From the IMG/VR virus record IMGVR_UViG_3300015371_000001, positions 62,001 through 126,000 of that record: 64,000 nt of DNA; one strand, given 5' to 3'. A program made the translations under genes and the position numbers. This stretch comes from a virus. The notes beneath the pieces are model-generated. The model made no database searches. It saw only the letters and a list, made by a program, of their open reading frames with translations, and was not told the origin of the DNA. Of this stretch, positions 18,701-26,333 are shown piece by piece (position 1 is the first letter of the stretch; each line of letters starts with the position of its first letter).

Positions 18701-20969
18701 CGAGCCTGCCGCTTGGTTCCGGAACGGTCAGGTAGGAGCCGGTGTCCCGATGGTGCGGGATACCTCCAGCCCGATCTCTGGTGGTGCCAGTGTCCGACTG
18801 GACCCGACGCCTACAGACGGCCAGACGATTGTCTCCTCGCCCATTGACGTGACACCTGACACTGCGTACCAGGTGTCCGTTCGGTTGAAGTCCAGCAACG
18901 ACCCGCCGACGACCACGCCACCATCGCCTCAGACGGTGGGCACGGTTGCTTCCGGTACGGCGGGTGTGACCCCAGGGCTCCCTTCAGGTACGTCGACCAA
19001 CGACATCCTCTTGCTCTACACGCAGTGCGCCGGAGGAGAGACGGTTGCGACACCGTCGGGTTACACGCTGGAGGCGTCCTCCTCGGTGGGCAGTGGTGCT
19101 ACCGGCACCAAGGCGCAGTTGTTCTGGAAGCGCGCAGGTGGCTCGGAGACGGCCCCAACGATTGCTGACCCAGGAGATCACGTCATCGCCATCATGCAGC
19201 GCGTGAGCGGCTGTGTGACGACAGGAAGCCCCTTCTCTGGCACTTCGGTGGCCAGCAATGAGGGCTCTGCCGATACCTCCGGCACCGTGACCGGCATGAC
19301 GACGTTGCACAACAACACGTTGGTCATGTCGTTCACTACTGGTCAGCGCACGGTGGCAGCCGACGGTACGACGGAGTATTCGGCGTACGCCAACTCGGAC
19401 CTCGCTTCCATCACGGAGTACATCGACCAAGTCCGGAACATCGGAATCGATGGCTCGATTGGTGTGGCTGGCGGTGTGGTCTCCGCTGCCGGAATGGTCG
19501 GCGACACGACGTACACGCAGGCTGGTGCGGCGCTCAAGGCGAGCATCATGTTCGCTCTGCAACCTGTTCCGATCATCGGTAGCGTCAACGTCAAGGTCGA
19601 AGTCCAGACGGCCCCGAACGAGACTGGTTTGGACACGGCACCGACGGTCCAGACGATCTACGCCTCGGGTGCAGGCACGACACCGATCACCGCAGAGATC
19701 GACGGTGGAGTATCGATCCCGAGTACGCATAAGTTCGCCAGGATCGCGCTCACTGGAAACCCGTTGGCCAGCCCGTACTCGGTCTGGTTTGACGATGTCG
19801 TCTTGGCCAAGATCGTCGGCACCGCGCAGATCGCTAACCTGGCTGTGATTGACGCCAAGATCCAGAACATGTCGGCCAGCAAGATCACGGTCGGCACGCT
19901 CCTGGCAGACATCACGTTGTCGGCCAGGATCAAGACAGCCGATGTAGGCCAGCGCTTCGAGGCCAACACCACGGGCGCGCAGGTCTACCGTTCCGATGGC
20001 ACCAAGGCGGCGGAGTTGTCGCCGTCGCAGTTGGCTACCTTCGCGATGGACGGCACGACAGCACTGTTCCAGGCGCTCTCGTCTACTGGCGCGATCATCC
20101 TTCGGTCGGGAACCAGCGGTCCTCGCATCGAGATCAACTCAACGGTGGACGCGGCGAGCTTCCGGCTCTACACCGGCTCAGCGGACCAGACGGCGACTCC
20201 GGCCAAGATCACCACGGACTTCAATGACGCTGCGAGTCCTCGTGAGGCCGAGCTAGACATCATCGGCCCGAACATCGGCCAGGACATCCCGCCGAAGATC
20301 GTGTTGCTCGGGAAGAAGGAGCTTGTCGGCGGTAACCCGAACAACAACACGGTTCAGGTCACTGGTGTCCGATCCTTCAAGGTGACGACGGCTAATCACG
20401 CGACTGATGCGATCTTGGTCAACGAGCAGACCGAGCGTGTGAACGTCGAGCCGCCGTGGGTCCTCCACACCCGCGACATTGCGTCGGACTCCTACATCGG
20501 TATGTCCGGTGATAGCTGGAATATGCGAGCTAGGAACCCACCGAGCGCGCCGGGTGCGTGGGGTCAGTGGTGGGGCACCAATGGCAACGTCGCGATGACG
20601 CTCGGCGGTGATGACTCGGTCCGTTCAACCAACGCCGCAGGTGGAACGTTCAAGCCGATGCAGGCCAGTGCGTACCAGACGCCTTCCGACATCAACATCA
20701 AGCGCAAGGTCAAGGACCTGCCTGCGGGGCAACTGGAGAAGCTGAAGAACCTCCGTACCATCAGCTTCGAATACAAGAACGACCCCGAGCAGGGCACCAA
20801 GCGTGGAGTCGTCGCGCAAGAGATCGCGGAGCACATCCCAGAGGCGCACTACGTCAACGACGAGGGCGCGCAAATGGTGGACATGATGGGTCTGACGACC
20901 ACCATCTTGGAAGCCATCAAGGAGTTGGCCGTCCGGATTGAGGTACTGGAGGAGAACAATGGAGCTTGA
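15720..20969 (+). CDS. Tail hub/fibre with C-terminal S74 auto-cleaving chaperone
   Basis: 1749 residues. Residues 1-210: beta domain. About 310-700: hub domain resembling ReqiPepy6 Gp37-like or Tal proteins of actinophages (EVRRYLDDTNWVLIES, GRSFFARLEDAKVYPSAWP, then KPGHWVWLQRD). About 720-960: fibronectin-III-like repeats. About 1000-1400: carbohydrate-binding-like sandwiches. The C-terminal 100 residues are an intramolecular chaperone of the S74 type with the Ser-Lys dyad S1656 and K1661 in SDINIK, then GVVAQEIAEHIPEA and a closing helix. Known S74 domains help fibre trimers fold and then cut themselves off. So this is probably the central fibre built on the hub. Starts one base after the hydrolase stop. 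Confidence 0.82.
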   Translation: MAISLVGVTNAPGATAAVTTFATNVPAGVANGDLLLWTLVTNSINPATAQAGWSTWSTGTTTGLSQTTFWRYASSEPASYTATGLGSGRWGGAMVAYRGVDQTTPQDISFPASNQGTTATTYPQVSPITSGAWIVPIGSIVGPSAVVDVTWVAGNVDVLDTDAGSNTGSTNEFVCHGHELWTSGSFTPTGPTTGTTSTRTLGTTTVIRPSVGASNAVDHPTSATFGGPAEVVLIETIDIVTTAGATVSVGNPSREIVQVVSAGDTVVIDRPTAFTVGEGATETVSAPVIPTVSVIDTPNGVLIGGRSSGEAVDQGVTITPAPGTGTGLNVEVRRYLDDTNWVLIESSTTERKGYISVEASLLYDEPGFMNLVVDSQCAAEQGLADQVVIGIGLIYPQSASQEFARYTIESSQKEVLFDGRVAWTFSGRSFFARLEDAKVYPSAWPSPIPAGHGFVNATAGTQMRTLGARAQERGTIIDLDFETFTGVKTSDNQAWDKITSVEFGSGQSYLEALQDMITKGLCEAEMVGKSLRLYNADSTLSVHHSDIFFQSGDNLAQMDRETDSRDLGNVILIEGDQGAAQEYVDTGAVNNLGRRRERYVSHGGITDTGTLRVLAQAEADQYKQVLEEVNIEIAEFADYPQPFKDYKPGHWVWLQRDTGYQEVRVRQLSVSASGDKVSAAVTLNDKIAEQLLVLQRKIDAITGETQYGAISNPDKADTSTPSPPLGVTLTSSAYTLPSGTTNAQITVQWLAPVTNIDTTTLDDLGGFDIQYKLGTEAWTPMGEVDSATLSAYASGLPTGKQVQARVRAKDTSIHVSDWTFSNTTTTAGDGDPPDQPSTPVVSSAPLALRVDWDGLSATGGSMPNDVYQVWVCASKTSGFIPSAANRQQIMGKGQQTVYLIDLEYGATYYVRLVAIDFMGNTSPPSNEGSAVMPQIHTEDVADGLITELKLAQNAVTTDKIFPEAVTTEKLVVGAFAPTAIPNAGFEDAKSGNPTEPAAWFRNGQVGAGVPMVRDTSSPISGGASVRLDPTPTDGQTIVSSPIDVTPDTAYQVSVRLKSSNDPPTTTPPSPQTVGTVASGTAGVTPGLPSGTSTNDILLLYTQCAGGETVATPSGYTLEASSSVGSGATGTKAQLFWKRAGGSETAPTIADPGDHVIAIMQRVSGCVTTGSPFSGTSVASNEGSADTSGTVTGMTTLHNNTLVMSFTTGQRTVAADGTTEYSAYANSDLASITEYIDQVRNIGIDGSIGVAGGVVSAAGMVGDTTYTQAGAALKASIMFALQPVPIIGSVNVKVEVQTAPNETGLDTAPTVQTIYASGAGTTPITAEIDGGVSIPSTHKFARIALTGNPLASPYSVWFDDVVLAKIVGTAQIANLAVIDAKIQNMSASKITVGTLLADITLSARIKTADVGQRFEANTTGAQVYRSDGTKAAELSPSQLATFAMDGTTALFQALSSTGAIILRSGTSGPRIEINSTVDAASFRLYTGSADQTATPAKITTDFNDAASPREAELDIIGPNIGQDIPPKIVLLGKKELVGGNPNNNTVQVTGVRSFKVTTANHATDAILVNEQTERVNVEPPWVLHTRDIASDSYIGMSGDSWNMRARNPPSAPGAWGQWWGTNGNVAMTLGGDDSVRSTNAAGGTFKPMQASAYQTPSDINIKRKVKDLPAGQLEKLKNLRTISFEYKNDPEQGTKRGVVAQEIAEHIPEAHYVNDEGAQMVDMMGLTTTILEAIKELAVRIEVLEENNGA

Positions 20970-21192
20970 GTCGAGTGAGGCGTTCCTGCTTGACCAGACG
21001 CAGGTGTTCATCGCGCAGATCGAGGAGTGTCAGGCGATGGTGCAGCACGCCGTGGCTCGGTCGGCTCACAACGCGGCGCTGGCCAGTCACTACCGGACTG
21101 AGTTGACCAAGACGAAAGAGGCGTTGCAGGAAGCTCAGACCCTCCTCGCCACGCTCCGTGGCACCCCGGATACCAGCGACACCGATAATTAA
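20959..21192 (+). CDS. Small coiled-coil protein
   Basis: 77 residues from an ATG with GGAGGAG upstream, overlapping the last 11 bases of the fibre gene. Mostly helical with heptad-like spacing (FLLDQTQVFIAQIEECQ, then TELTKTKEALQEAQ), one Cys, and a Thr/Asp-rich tail. Position suggests a fibre-associated or lysis-region protein. No family recognised. Confidence 0.7.
   Translation: MELESSEAFLLDQTQVFIAQIEECQAMVQHAVARSAHNAALASHYRTELTKTKEALQEAQTLLATLRGTPDTSDTDN
21182..21189 (+). promoter_or_regulatory. Candidate -10 box CCGATAAT at end of tail module
   Basis: Third copy of CCGATAAT at a gene junction, again followed after 6 bases by GTG, though that GTG opens only a 5-codon frame. It overlaps the end of the preceding gene and could start the transcript for the membrane/lysis genes. 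Confidence 0.3.
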
Positions 21193-21198
21193 GGCGTG

Positions 21199-21228
21199 TT
21201 CCCCCCGCTCTAGACCTTGGTGGGGGAA
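21199..21228 (+). terminator. Hairpin between tail and lysis modules
   Basis: TTCCCCC (21199-21205) and GGGGGAA (21222-21228) form a perfect 7-bp stem with a 16-base loop. There is no U-run after it, which is usual in high-GC actinobacterial terminators. It may instead act as a 5' leader structure for the gene at 21257. Confidence 0.4.
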
Positions 21229-21256
21229 GCCGAGGTGTCCCGTCTAGGAGGCTGGG

Positions 21257-21664
21257 GTGAGAAACAAGTGGCTGCGCTGGGCGATGGTTGCGGTGTTGCC
21301 GGTCTCCATGTCCGCCATTGGGCTGGTCTACATCTTCGGGGACCCCGAGAGGACGACAAACTCCGTGGCCTACGACGTGCATAAGGCGGTACTTCCGGTT
21401 CCGGTGTGGGGATTGTTCTTCCTGGCCATTGGGCTCTGGGAGTTGGCGGCTGCCGTCTTGAAGAACCAGTCACAGATGGTCCTAGCTAAGAGTGCCGGTG
21501 CTGGTTTTTGCTTCCTGTGGGCGTTGATGTTGGCCGGTAGCTTGCTGTTGAACCCGGACGAGGCTCCTCTGATTGCTCCTCTGTTGTTCTTGATCGTAGG
21601 TTTGTACCATCTTGTCGTTGCCGGTGTTCTCCTGCGTGACCCTGACGTGATGAGCGGGGAGTAG
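21257..21664 (+). CDS. Four-TM membrane protein (paralogue of the 42572 gene)
   Basis: 135 residues with four hydrophobic segments (about 8-28, 48-66, 77-97, 104-124). The loop FGDPERTTNS followed by DVHKAVLPVPVWGLFFLAIG and WELAAA is matched at the same places by FGDPSRYTSP, DVAKDIMPIRTWGVLFLLVG and IELSAL in the protein at 42572. The GTG start has AGGAGGCTGGGG upstream. It starts the membrane-gene run before the holin candidate, but a role in lysis is only positional. Confidence 0.72.
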   Translation: MRNKWLRWAMVAVLPVSMSAIGLVYIFGDPERTTNSVAYDVHKAVLPVPVWGLFFLAIGLWELAAAVLKNQSQMVLAKSAGAGFCFLWALMLAGSLLLNPDEAPLIAPLLFLIVGLYHLVVAGVLLRDPDVMSGE

Positions 21665-22021
21665 ATGAACCCCCAGATCTTCAGCTATGTCGGCCTGGTC
21701 CTGGGCATCCTCGGGTTTGTTGCTGCTGGCTTGGTTTACTTCCGTGGAGCTTGGGATAAGGCCACGATCTCCAGCTTGAAGGAGTCTCGGGATGCGCTGC
21801 TTGTCTTGGACAAGCAGAAGGGCGACCAGATCGAAAAGTTGTCGAACCGGGTCGATCATCTAGAGACGGAGAACCAGCTACTCACTGCGCTGACCACCAA
21901 GGCACCGGACGTGGAGCGCCTGACCGAGACGCTGGAAGGTTACACCGAGGCCGTTGAGTCACAGACCAAGATGATCCAGGTGGGGCTGGGCAAGGTGCTG
22001 GAGGCGATCAATGGCCAGTGA
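21665..22021 (+). CDS. TM-anchored coiled-coil protein
   Basis: 118 residues: one N-terminal membrane segment (VGLVLGILGFVAAGLVYF) then a heptad-rich coiled coil (ISSLKESRDALLVLDKQ, IEKLSNRVDHLETENQLL). It starts directly at the previous stop and overlaps the next gene by 11 bases, so it belongs to one unit. The shape recalls spanin or holin-partner proteins and cell-wall-facing anchors, but no lipobox or second lysis motif is present. Function not assigned. Confidence 0.68.
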   Translation: MNPQIFSYVGLVLGILGFVAAGLVYFRGAWDKATISSLKESRDALLVLDKQKGDQIEKLSNRVDHLETENQLLTALTTKAPDVERLTETLEGYTEAVESQTKMIQVGLGKVLEAINGQ

Positions 22022-22466
22022 GCGTGATCTGACCACCAAGGTCCTGGAGAAGGAGCAGGAAGTCCTGCACCTGGAGCGCCGGAAGGAACTGCTCCGACGC
22101 GCGTGGCGCATCATCGTGGTGGTGCTGGCTTGCGGACTGGTCGTTCTTTTGTCGTCCGTACTGCTGAAGATTAAGGACGCGGCTGAGTCGGCGGAGCACG
22201 CAGCCAAGTCAGCCGACGAGACGACCGCGATCATCAAGTCCTGTACGACGCCCAACGGGAAGTGCGCCAAGGAGGGACAGGAGGCGCAGCGTGATGCTAT
22301 CGGCAAGATCGGTGAGATCATCTACTTCTCGGCCATCTGTCAGACGCAGTTGGAGCACGAGTTCGAGCCGAACAATTACCCGGACAGTAAGTTGATCGAT
22401 TGTGTAGCTGCGAAGCTGTTCCCGGCGCAGGCACGGGATGGTTCTGTCTCAAACAGCGAAGGATAG
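22011..22466 (+). CDS. TM-anchored protein with Cys-containing outer domain
   Basis: 151 residues: a charged helical N-terminus (LEKEQEVLHLERRKELLRR), a single membrane segment near residues 33-52, then an outer part with an Ala-rich helix and four Cys, including CTTPNGKC. The even number of Cys fits disulphides outside the membrane. With the preceding gene it may form a two-component envelope complex; that is inferred from overlap and matching N-terminal charge patterns only. Confidence 0.68.
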   Translation: MASERDLTTKVLEKEQEVLHLERRKELLRRAWRIIVVVLACGLVVLLSSVLLKIKDAAESAEHAAKSADETTAIIKSCTTPNGKCAKEGQEAQRDAIGKIGEIIYFSAICQTQLEHEFEPNNYPDSKLIDCVAAKLFPAQARDGSVSNSEG

Positions 22467-22496
22467 TTGGCAGTACTGAGGAGTAGGTTCTACCCT
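22467..22496 (+). promoter_or_regulatory. Promoter TTGGCA-N18-TACCCT, leaderless type
   Basis: The -35 TTGGCA (22467-22472) and -10 TACCCT (22491-22496) are 18 bases apart. The -10 ends 6 bases before the ATG at 22503, so transcription should begin at or within a base of the start codon. Confidence 0.55.
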
Positions 22497-22502
22497 GGCA
22501 GC

Positions 22503-22802
22503 ATGAAGCGTGTGCTCATCGGAGCGGCGCTCGCAGCTACCGCTCCCCTCATCATGACATCTCCGGCCCAAGCGGACACGGAGAACTGCGCCTCTATGGC
22601 GGAGTACGACCAACTCCACTCTCTGATGTCTCCGGGATCGGTTTCGGCGTTGTTTGACATCGACGGCTGGTACATCGGCGAGAACGACAACGTGTTCAAG
22701 CGCGGCTACAAGCCGTGCTGGAACCCCGATGACAAGAAGATCGTTGTGGCCTACGACATCGATACGGCGCTGTCTGTTTGGTGGGACGTTCGCGACCGGT
22801 AG
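22503..22802 (+). CDS. Secreted BLIP/SmpA-like protein, copy 1
   Basis: 99 residues with a clear signal peptide (KRVLIGAALAATAPLI, cleavage after AQA), leaving about 75 residues. The mature part has the pattern E-Y-x3-HSLMSP-x-SVSALFD, then FKRGYKPCW, close to the helix-then-sheet layout of small SmpA/BLIP-fold secreted proteins of actinobacteria, with two Cys likely bridged. It is about two thirds identical, with no gaps, to the next gene. The ATG lacks a good ribosome site and sits 6 bases after a -10 box. Made by the phage yet exported: perhaps acts on the envelope or on competing phage (inference). Confidence 0.7.
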   Translation: MKRVLIGAALAATAPLIMTSPAQADTENCASMAEYDQLHSLMSPGSVSALFDIDGWYIGENDNVFKRGYKPCWNPDDKKIVVAYDIDTALSVWWDVRDR

Positions 22803-22816
22803 TGGTACGGTCCTTC

Positions 22817-22822
22817 TAGGAT
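22817..22822 (+). promoter_or_regulatory. -10 box TAGGAT, leaderless type
   Basis: TAGGAT ends exactly 6 bases before the ATG at 22829, the same layout as the upstream paralogue. No clear -35 element. Confidence 0.42.
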
Positions 22823-22828
22823 TGGCCC

Positions 22829-23128
22829 ATGAAGCGCGTCCTCGTGGGGGCGGCGCTTACGGTGATTGCTCCCGTACTTGTCTGTCCGTCAGCCCAGGCG
22901 GACACGCCGAACTGTGCGTCGCGCCTGGAGTACACCGTCTTGCATCTGCTGATGTCTCCCACCTCCGTGGCGAACCTGTTCGATGTCTCCGGCTGGCGGA
23001 TCGGGGAGACCGACAACGTGTTCAAACGGGGGTATAAGCCATGCTGGGCTCCCAAGCGCAAGAAGATCGTGGTCGTCTACGACATCGACACCGGGCTCTC
23101 CATTCGGTGGCACATTCGCGACCGGTGA
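22829..23128 (+). CDS. Secreted BLIP/SmpA-like protein, copy 2
   Basis: 99 residues, a tandem duplicate of the preceding gene: same length, same signal peptide layout (AQA cleavage), same FKRGYKPCW segment and the same RDR C-terminus. Differences cluster in the signal peptide and in two surface stretches. An extra Cys in the signal peptide (VCPSAQA) does not form a lipobox. Keeping two intact copies with separate promoters suggests dosage or two binding partners. Confidence 0.7.
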   Translation: MKRVLVGAALTVIAPVLVCPSAQADTPNCASRLEYTVLHLLMSPTSVANLFDVSGWRIGETDNVFKRGYKPCWAPKRKKIVVVYDIDTGLSIRWHIRDR

Positions 23129-23129
23129 T

Positions 23130-23137
23130 CCGATAAG
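23130..23137 (+). promoter_or_regulatory. Candidate -10 box CCGATAAG before holin gene
   Basis: Lies in the TGATCCGATAA context that is also seen at 44510-44519. It is 44 bases before the holin ATG, leaving a short leader with a normal ribosome site. Confidence 0.33.
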
Positions 23138-23181
23138 CCTTGTTGAGGCTGGGCAACCTGCTCGGCACCGGGAGGTATCGG

Positions 23182-23559
23182 ATGGATAGTCAACTCGGAG
23201 GAGAGCCGGTCACCCTGACGACGGCGCTCCAGGCGTTGCTCGCCGCCCTGGTGGCGTGGAACACCTTCGACCTGTCCCAGGAGCAGGCCGGTCTCATCAT
23301 GGCCGTCGCTGCGGCTGTGATCGCGGTCTATCGTGCCTGGGTCACTCGGGACACGATCCTGTCGGTCGGCCTTGGAGCAGTGAGCGCCATCATCGCGCTC
23401 GCGGCTGGGTACGGATACGTCCTCACCGACAATCAGATGGCGGCGGTGACCGGACTGGCAGCCGTGATCATCGGACTCGTCCAGCAGAATCGGACTGATC
23501 CGCTGGCATCTCCAACGTTCGCCAACGGTGCTGCGGCAGGCCCCAGATACGGCACGTAA
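23182..23559 (+). CDS. Holin candidate
   Basis: 125 residues from an ATG preceded by GGGAGG at 6 bases. Three to four hydrophobic helices (ALQALLAALVAW, GLIMAVAAAVIAVYRAW, SVGLGAVSAIIALAAGYGY, MAAVTGLAAVIIGLVQ) and a short Pro/Gly tail. This is the size and layout of actinophage holins, which form pores that let endolysin reach the wall. The gene is the last before a strong terminator; the endolysin-like gene is distant (60661), so the call is moderate. An upstream TTG start at 23140 is less likely. Confidence 0.6.
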   Translation: MDSQLGGEPVTLTTALQALLAALVAWNTFDLSQEQAGLIMAVAAAVIAVYRAWVTRDTILSVGLGAVSAIIALAAGYGYVLTDNQMAAVTGLAAVIIGLVQQNRTDPLASPTFANGAAAGPRYGT

Positions 23560-23578
23560 GCACTGCGTTGTATGGCGT

Positions 23579-23613
23579 CAGCCCCGTGTCCCTCTCGGAA
23601 GGACACGGGGCTG
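23579..23613 (+). terminator. Strong hairpin terminator
   Basis: CAGCCCCGTGTCC (23579-23591) pairs perfectly over 13 bp with GGACACGGGGCTG (23601-23613), with a 9-base loop. It sits 19 bases after the holin stop and 5 bases before a promoter, marking the end of the late tail/lysis operon. Confidence 0.85.
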
Positions 23614-23617
23614 ATGG

Positions 23618-23646
23618 TTGCCTATCGGACAACAACGATGTAATTC
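23618..23646 (+). promoter_or_regulatory. Promoter TTGCCT-N17-TAATTC, leaderless type
   Basis: The -35 (23618-23623) and -10 (23641-23646) are 17 bases apart. The -10 ends 7 bases before the ATG at 23654. It follows the 13-bp terminator directly, so it starts a new transcription unit. Confidence 0.6.
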
Positions 23647-23653
23647 TTAGGGC

Positions 23654-24046
23654 ATGACGAAGCAGCTAATGGTTGAGGTTGAGCCTTTTGCTGCTGTTCG
23701 AAACCAGGCGCTCATGGCCTTCGGAGAGGACCCGGCCTACGCCGTCTCGATGGCGAAGCAGGCCAACACGATCCTCAACAAGCGGGCGGTGTGGCAGCTT
23801 CGCCTGGAGCTACGGGAAGCAGAAGCCAAGGCTCGGACGCTGTGTAATGCGTCCGGGTCTTTCGTATGTCGGGCTACGACTCCATGCGGGACCGGGGACT
23901 GCAAGTTCGCTGTCGGCGACTTGACGCTCCTGGAGGTGGACGACCCCACGGGGGACACCAGACGGCCACAGCGGAGTCAAGCCGGTCCGTACTCACTGGA
24001 GTCTGCCTTGCCGTCGCTCAAAGCGCTCCGGTCCTCGGCGGCGTAG
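23654..24046 (+). CDS. Cys-containing helical protein of unknown function
   Basis: 130 residues. The first half is helical and basic/acidic (AKQANTILNKRAVWQL, then LELREAEAKARTL). Four Cys occur as C-x8-C-x5-C-x4-C (TPCGTGDC), a possible metal site. A polar tail follows. It is the first gene of the unit that runs into the SNF2 helicase and lacks a ribosome site, fitting a leaderless message. Not recognised. Confidence 0.65.
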   Translation: MTKQLMVEVEPFAAVRNQALMAFGEDPAYAVSMAKQANTILNKRAVWQLRLELREAEAKARTLCNASGSFVCRATTPCGTGDCKFAVGDLTLLEVDDPTGDTRRPQRSQAGPYSLESALPSLKALRSSAA

Positions 24047-24071
24047 AACAGCAACACTTTTGGAACGGCCC

Positions 24072-24078
24072 TAGGTAT
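24072..24078 (+). promoter_or_regulatory. Shared helicase start block (TAGGTAT)
   Basis: TAGGTAT lies 8 bases before the GTG at 24087. The surrounding 21-base block matches the one before the DnaB gene (43022-43042) at 19 positions. See the matching entry at 43023. Confidence 0.45.
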
Positions 24079-24086
24079 CAGTGAGT

Positions 24087-25736
24087 GTGGCACTCGACGT
24101 AGCCGCCCTCCAGAAGCTCATGGCCGATGACAAGGCCCGTACTGAGGCTGCCCAGAGGGTCAAGCAGGCTCATGACTTCGATCTGCCAGCACTTCAATCC
24201 TGGAACTACGAGCCGTGCCGTCGGCACAGGGGTGAACGGACGCCTGTCCCCCTGTGCCGTCAGTGTGGGATCGTGTTCCGGCGACACCAACGTGTCGGCA
24301 TCCCTTGGCTCTACCTGACCAAGATGGCGCTGCTGGCTGACTTCGTCGGCTCGGGTAAGACGGTTCACGCCGGGGGACTGTTCGCCTTGATGCAGGAGAC
24401 CGGCGAGTTCGAGCACCGACGGGGTGTGGTTGTGGTGGGTCGACCGGCAGCCATTCTTCAGTGGCAGTCGGAGTTGAACCGGATGGTGCCTCGGCTCGAC
24501 GTGGCGGCGGCTGTCGGCTCTCGGCAGCGCCGGATCGAAACGTACCTGCATCCGTGGGACGTAATGTTGATCGGTCCGCAGATGTTGATTAACGACTACG
24601 ACACTCTGACGAGGTTTCCGATCAGCACCTTGGTGCTGGACGACCTGGACCCGCTGCGGAACCGTGAGACCAAGACGGCCTACACGATCCGGCAGTTGAA
24701 CCGGGAGGTCATGCTGGACCGGCTCGTGGTGATGTCGGCGACGCCGCTCCAGAAGAAGCTCCACGAGCTTTACCACATCCTGGAGATCGTCGGCGGTGAC
24801 TCGGTGCTGGGAACGCCGAAGCAGTTCGATCTTCGGTACGTCCGGCGCGAGAAGGTGACGGTCTACAACGAGGAGTCAGGCCGCACCTCGCAGCAAGAGC
24901 AGTTCCAGGGCTACAAGCGGTTGCCGGAGTTCAAGCGCCGGATCGCTCCCTTCACGCTGCGGCGTACGCCGGACGATCTCGATGACGTGTCGATCCCGAG
25001 GATCAATCCGGTTGATCACTGGCTGACGCTTCACGAGGGACAGGCCGAGCGGTACGCCGAGCTTCAGAGCGGCATCGTCTCCTACATTCGATCTGACGAG
25101 TTCGGACGCGCTTCAGAGATCAAGCGACAGGCTGGAGCGATGAAGCGGCTCCATGCTGCGGCTGCCATCTGTGATGGGCTCGGGACGCTGGGTCTGCCCG
25201 ACGGGCCGGGGGCTTCGGTCAAACTCGACTGGTTGATTGATGAGTTGACCGGCGACCTGGCCGACGAGAAGGCAGTCACCTTCGCGCTCTACAAGCCGAC
25301 GATCCAGGTGATTCAAGCTCGACTTGAGGTTGAGGGTATCGGGTACGAGACGATCTGGGGTCAGGACCGCAATCCCGAGCACCGCAAGGCAGCGATTGAG
25401 CGGTTCTGGGATGACCCGAGTTGTCGGATCATGCTCGGGACCACGGCCATCGAGCAGTCTGTCAACCTTCAGTGCGCTCGTCACTTGGTCAATGTCGGCC
25501 AGATCATGAACCCGGCCAGGATGCTTCAGCTTGCTGGTCGGATCGCACGGGACGGCTCGGCGTACCAGCACGTCTGGGTCCACAACCTTCGCTGTGTCGG
25601 CACTCATGAGGAGCGCTGGCTGCGCAAGCTGGAGCGCGAGCAGGCGTTGGCCAACTACATTTGGGATGAGTCGAACGATCTGTTCAAGGCCATCTCTCCG
25701 CTAGAGCTACTACAAATGATTGGTGATGTGGGATGA
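24087..25736 (+). CDS. SNF2-type DEAD-like helicase/ATPase
   Basis: 549 residues. Near residues 45-65 a C-x2-H...C-x2-C zinc site (CRRHRGE, LCRQCG). Motif I is DFVGSGKT near residue 90; motif II is LVLDDLD, with the usual DE replaced by DD; motif III is MSATPLQKK; the C-terminal lobe has GTTAIEQSVNLQ and NPARMLQLAGRIARDG, the motif V/VI pair with the arginine finger. SNF2 enzymes move along double-stranded DNA to strip or remodel bound proteins; in phages they may clear host proteins or help replication. A GTG start at 24081 would add two residues; 24087 is chosen by alignment with the DnaB start region. Confidence 0.85.
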   Translation: MALDVAALQKLMADDKARTEAAQRVKQAHDFDLPALQSWNYEPCRRHRGERTPVPLCRQCGIVFRRHQRVGIPWLYLTKMALLADFVGSGKTVHAGGLFALMQETGEFEHRRGVVVVGRPAAILQWQSELNRMVPRLDVAAAVGSRQRRIETYLHPWDVMLIGPQMLINDYDTLTRFPISTLVLDDLDPLRNRETKTAYTIRQLNREVMLDRLVVMSATPLQKKLHELYHILEIVGGDSVLGTPKQFDLRYVRREKVTVYNEESGRTSQQEQFQGYKRLPEFKRRIAPFTLRRTPDDLDDVSIPRINPVDHWLTLHEGQAERYAELQSGIVSYIRSDEFGRASEIKRQAGAMKRLHAAAAICDGLGTLGLPDGPGASVKLDWLIDELTGDLADEKAVTFALYKPTIQVIQARLEVEGIGYETIWGQDRNPEHRKAAIERFWDDPSCRIMLGTTAIEQSVNLQCARHLVNVGQIMNPARMLQLAGRIARDGSAYQHVWVHNLRCVGTHEERWLRKLEREQALANYIWDESNDLFKAISPLELLQMIGDVG

Positions 25737-25978
25737 CAGATCGACTCATGACAGGGACGGCCTACCTCCAGGTCCGGAAGGATTGGGGCTCGACGTGCCG
25801 AGTCGTTCGAGCGACGCAGAACAGTCCCAGCGTGCTCGCCGATGGGTGCATCGTCGTCAAGGTCCGTATTTCTGTTCCGGCTAAAGCGTGGGAGCCACTG
25901 ACCATCGAGTTGCCGGTCGAGGTCCCTGCGGAGAAGGTTGTTCGCCCGACGCTAGAGGTGGAGGACGCCGATGGCTGA
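25733..25978 (+). CDS. Small conserved-looking phage protein
   Basis: 81 residues, starting in the ATGA of the helicase stop. Mostly beta strands (GTAYLQVRKDWGSTCRVV, CIVVKVRISVPAKAW) with a two-Cys pair, and an acidic end that overlaps the HIT gene by 8 bases. No motif; coupling to helicase and HIT genes suggests a role in nucleic-acid metabolism. Confidence 0.65.
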   Translation: MTDRLMTGTAYLQVRKDWGSTCRVVRATQNSPSVLADGCIVVKVRISVPAKAWEPLTIELPVEVPAEKVVRPTLEVEDADG

Positions 25979-26333
25979 CTGTGTGTTCTGTGAGTTGGCC
26001 GACGAGGCTCGTGAGCGCGGCGAGACAACCTGGTCGAGCGATCAGCCGTGGTTCATCATCGAGGAGAGTGAGAACTACCCGGAGTTCTCGCCGGTCGTGC
26101 CTGGCCATTTCATGACGGTGCCGACGTATCACTACGACACTGCGATCTCCGAGCCGTACATCGCCGGGTATGCGGTCACTCGTGCTGTGGCGGAGGCCGA
26201 GAGTCGGTCGATTGATGACTTCAACGTGATCATCAACAACGGGGCGGCGGCTGGGCAGACGGTGTTCCACCTGCATGTGCATGTCGTTCCACGCTCGGCG
26301 GACGACGGAGTGGCGATGCCCTGGAGTCCGTAA
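25971..26333 (+). CDS. HIT family nucleotide hydrolase
   Basis: 120 residues with the histidine triad HLHVHVVPR (H100, H102, H104) and the N-terminal CVFCELADEA zinc/nucleotide-binding start seen in HIT proteins. VPGHFMTVPTYH and FNVIINNGAAAGQTVFH complete the fold. HIT enzymes split or transfer nucleoside-phosphate bonds. All three His are present, so it is likely active; substrate unknown. In a phage it may recycle nucleotides or remove AMP adducts or dinucleotide alarmones. Confidence 0.88.
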   Translation: MADCVFCELADEARERGETTWSSDQPWFIIEESENYPEFSPVVPGHFMTVPTYHYDTAISEPYIAGYAVTRAVAEAESRSIDDFNVIINNGAAAGQTVFHLHVHVVPRSADDGVAMPWSP

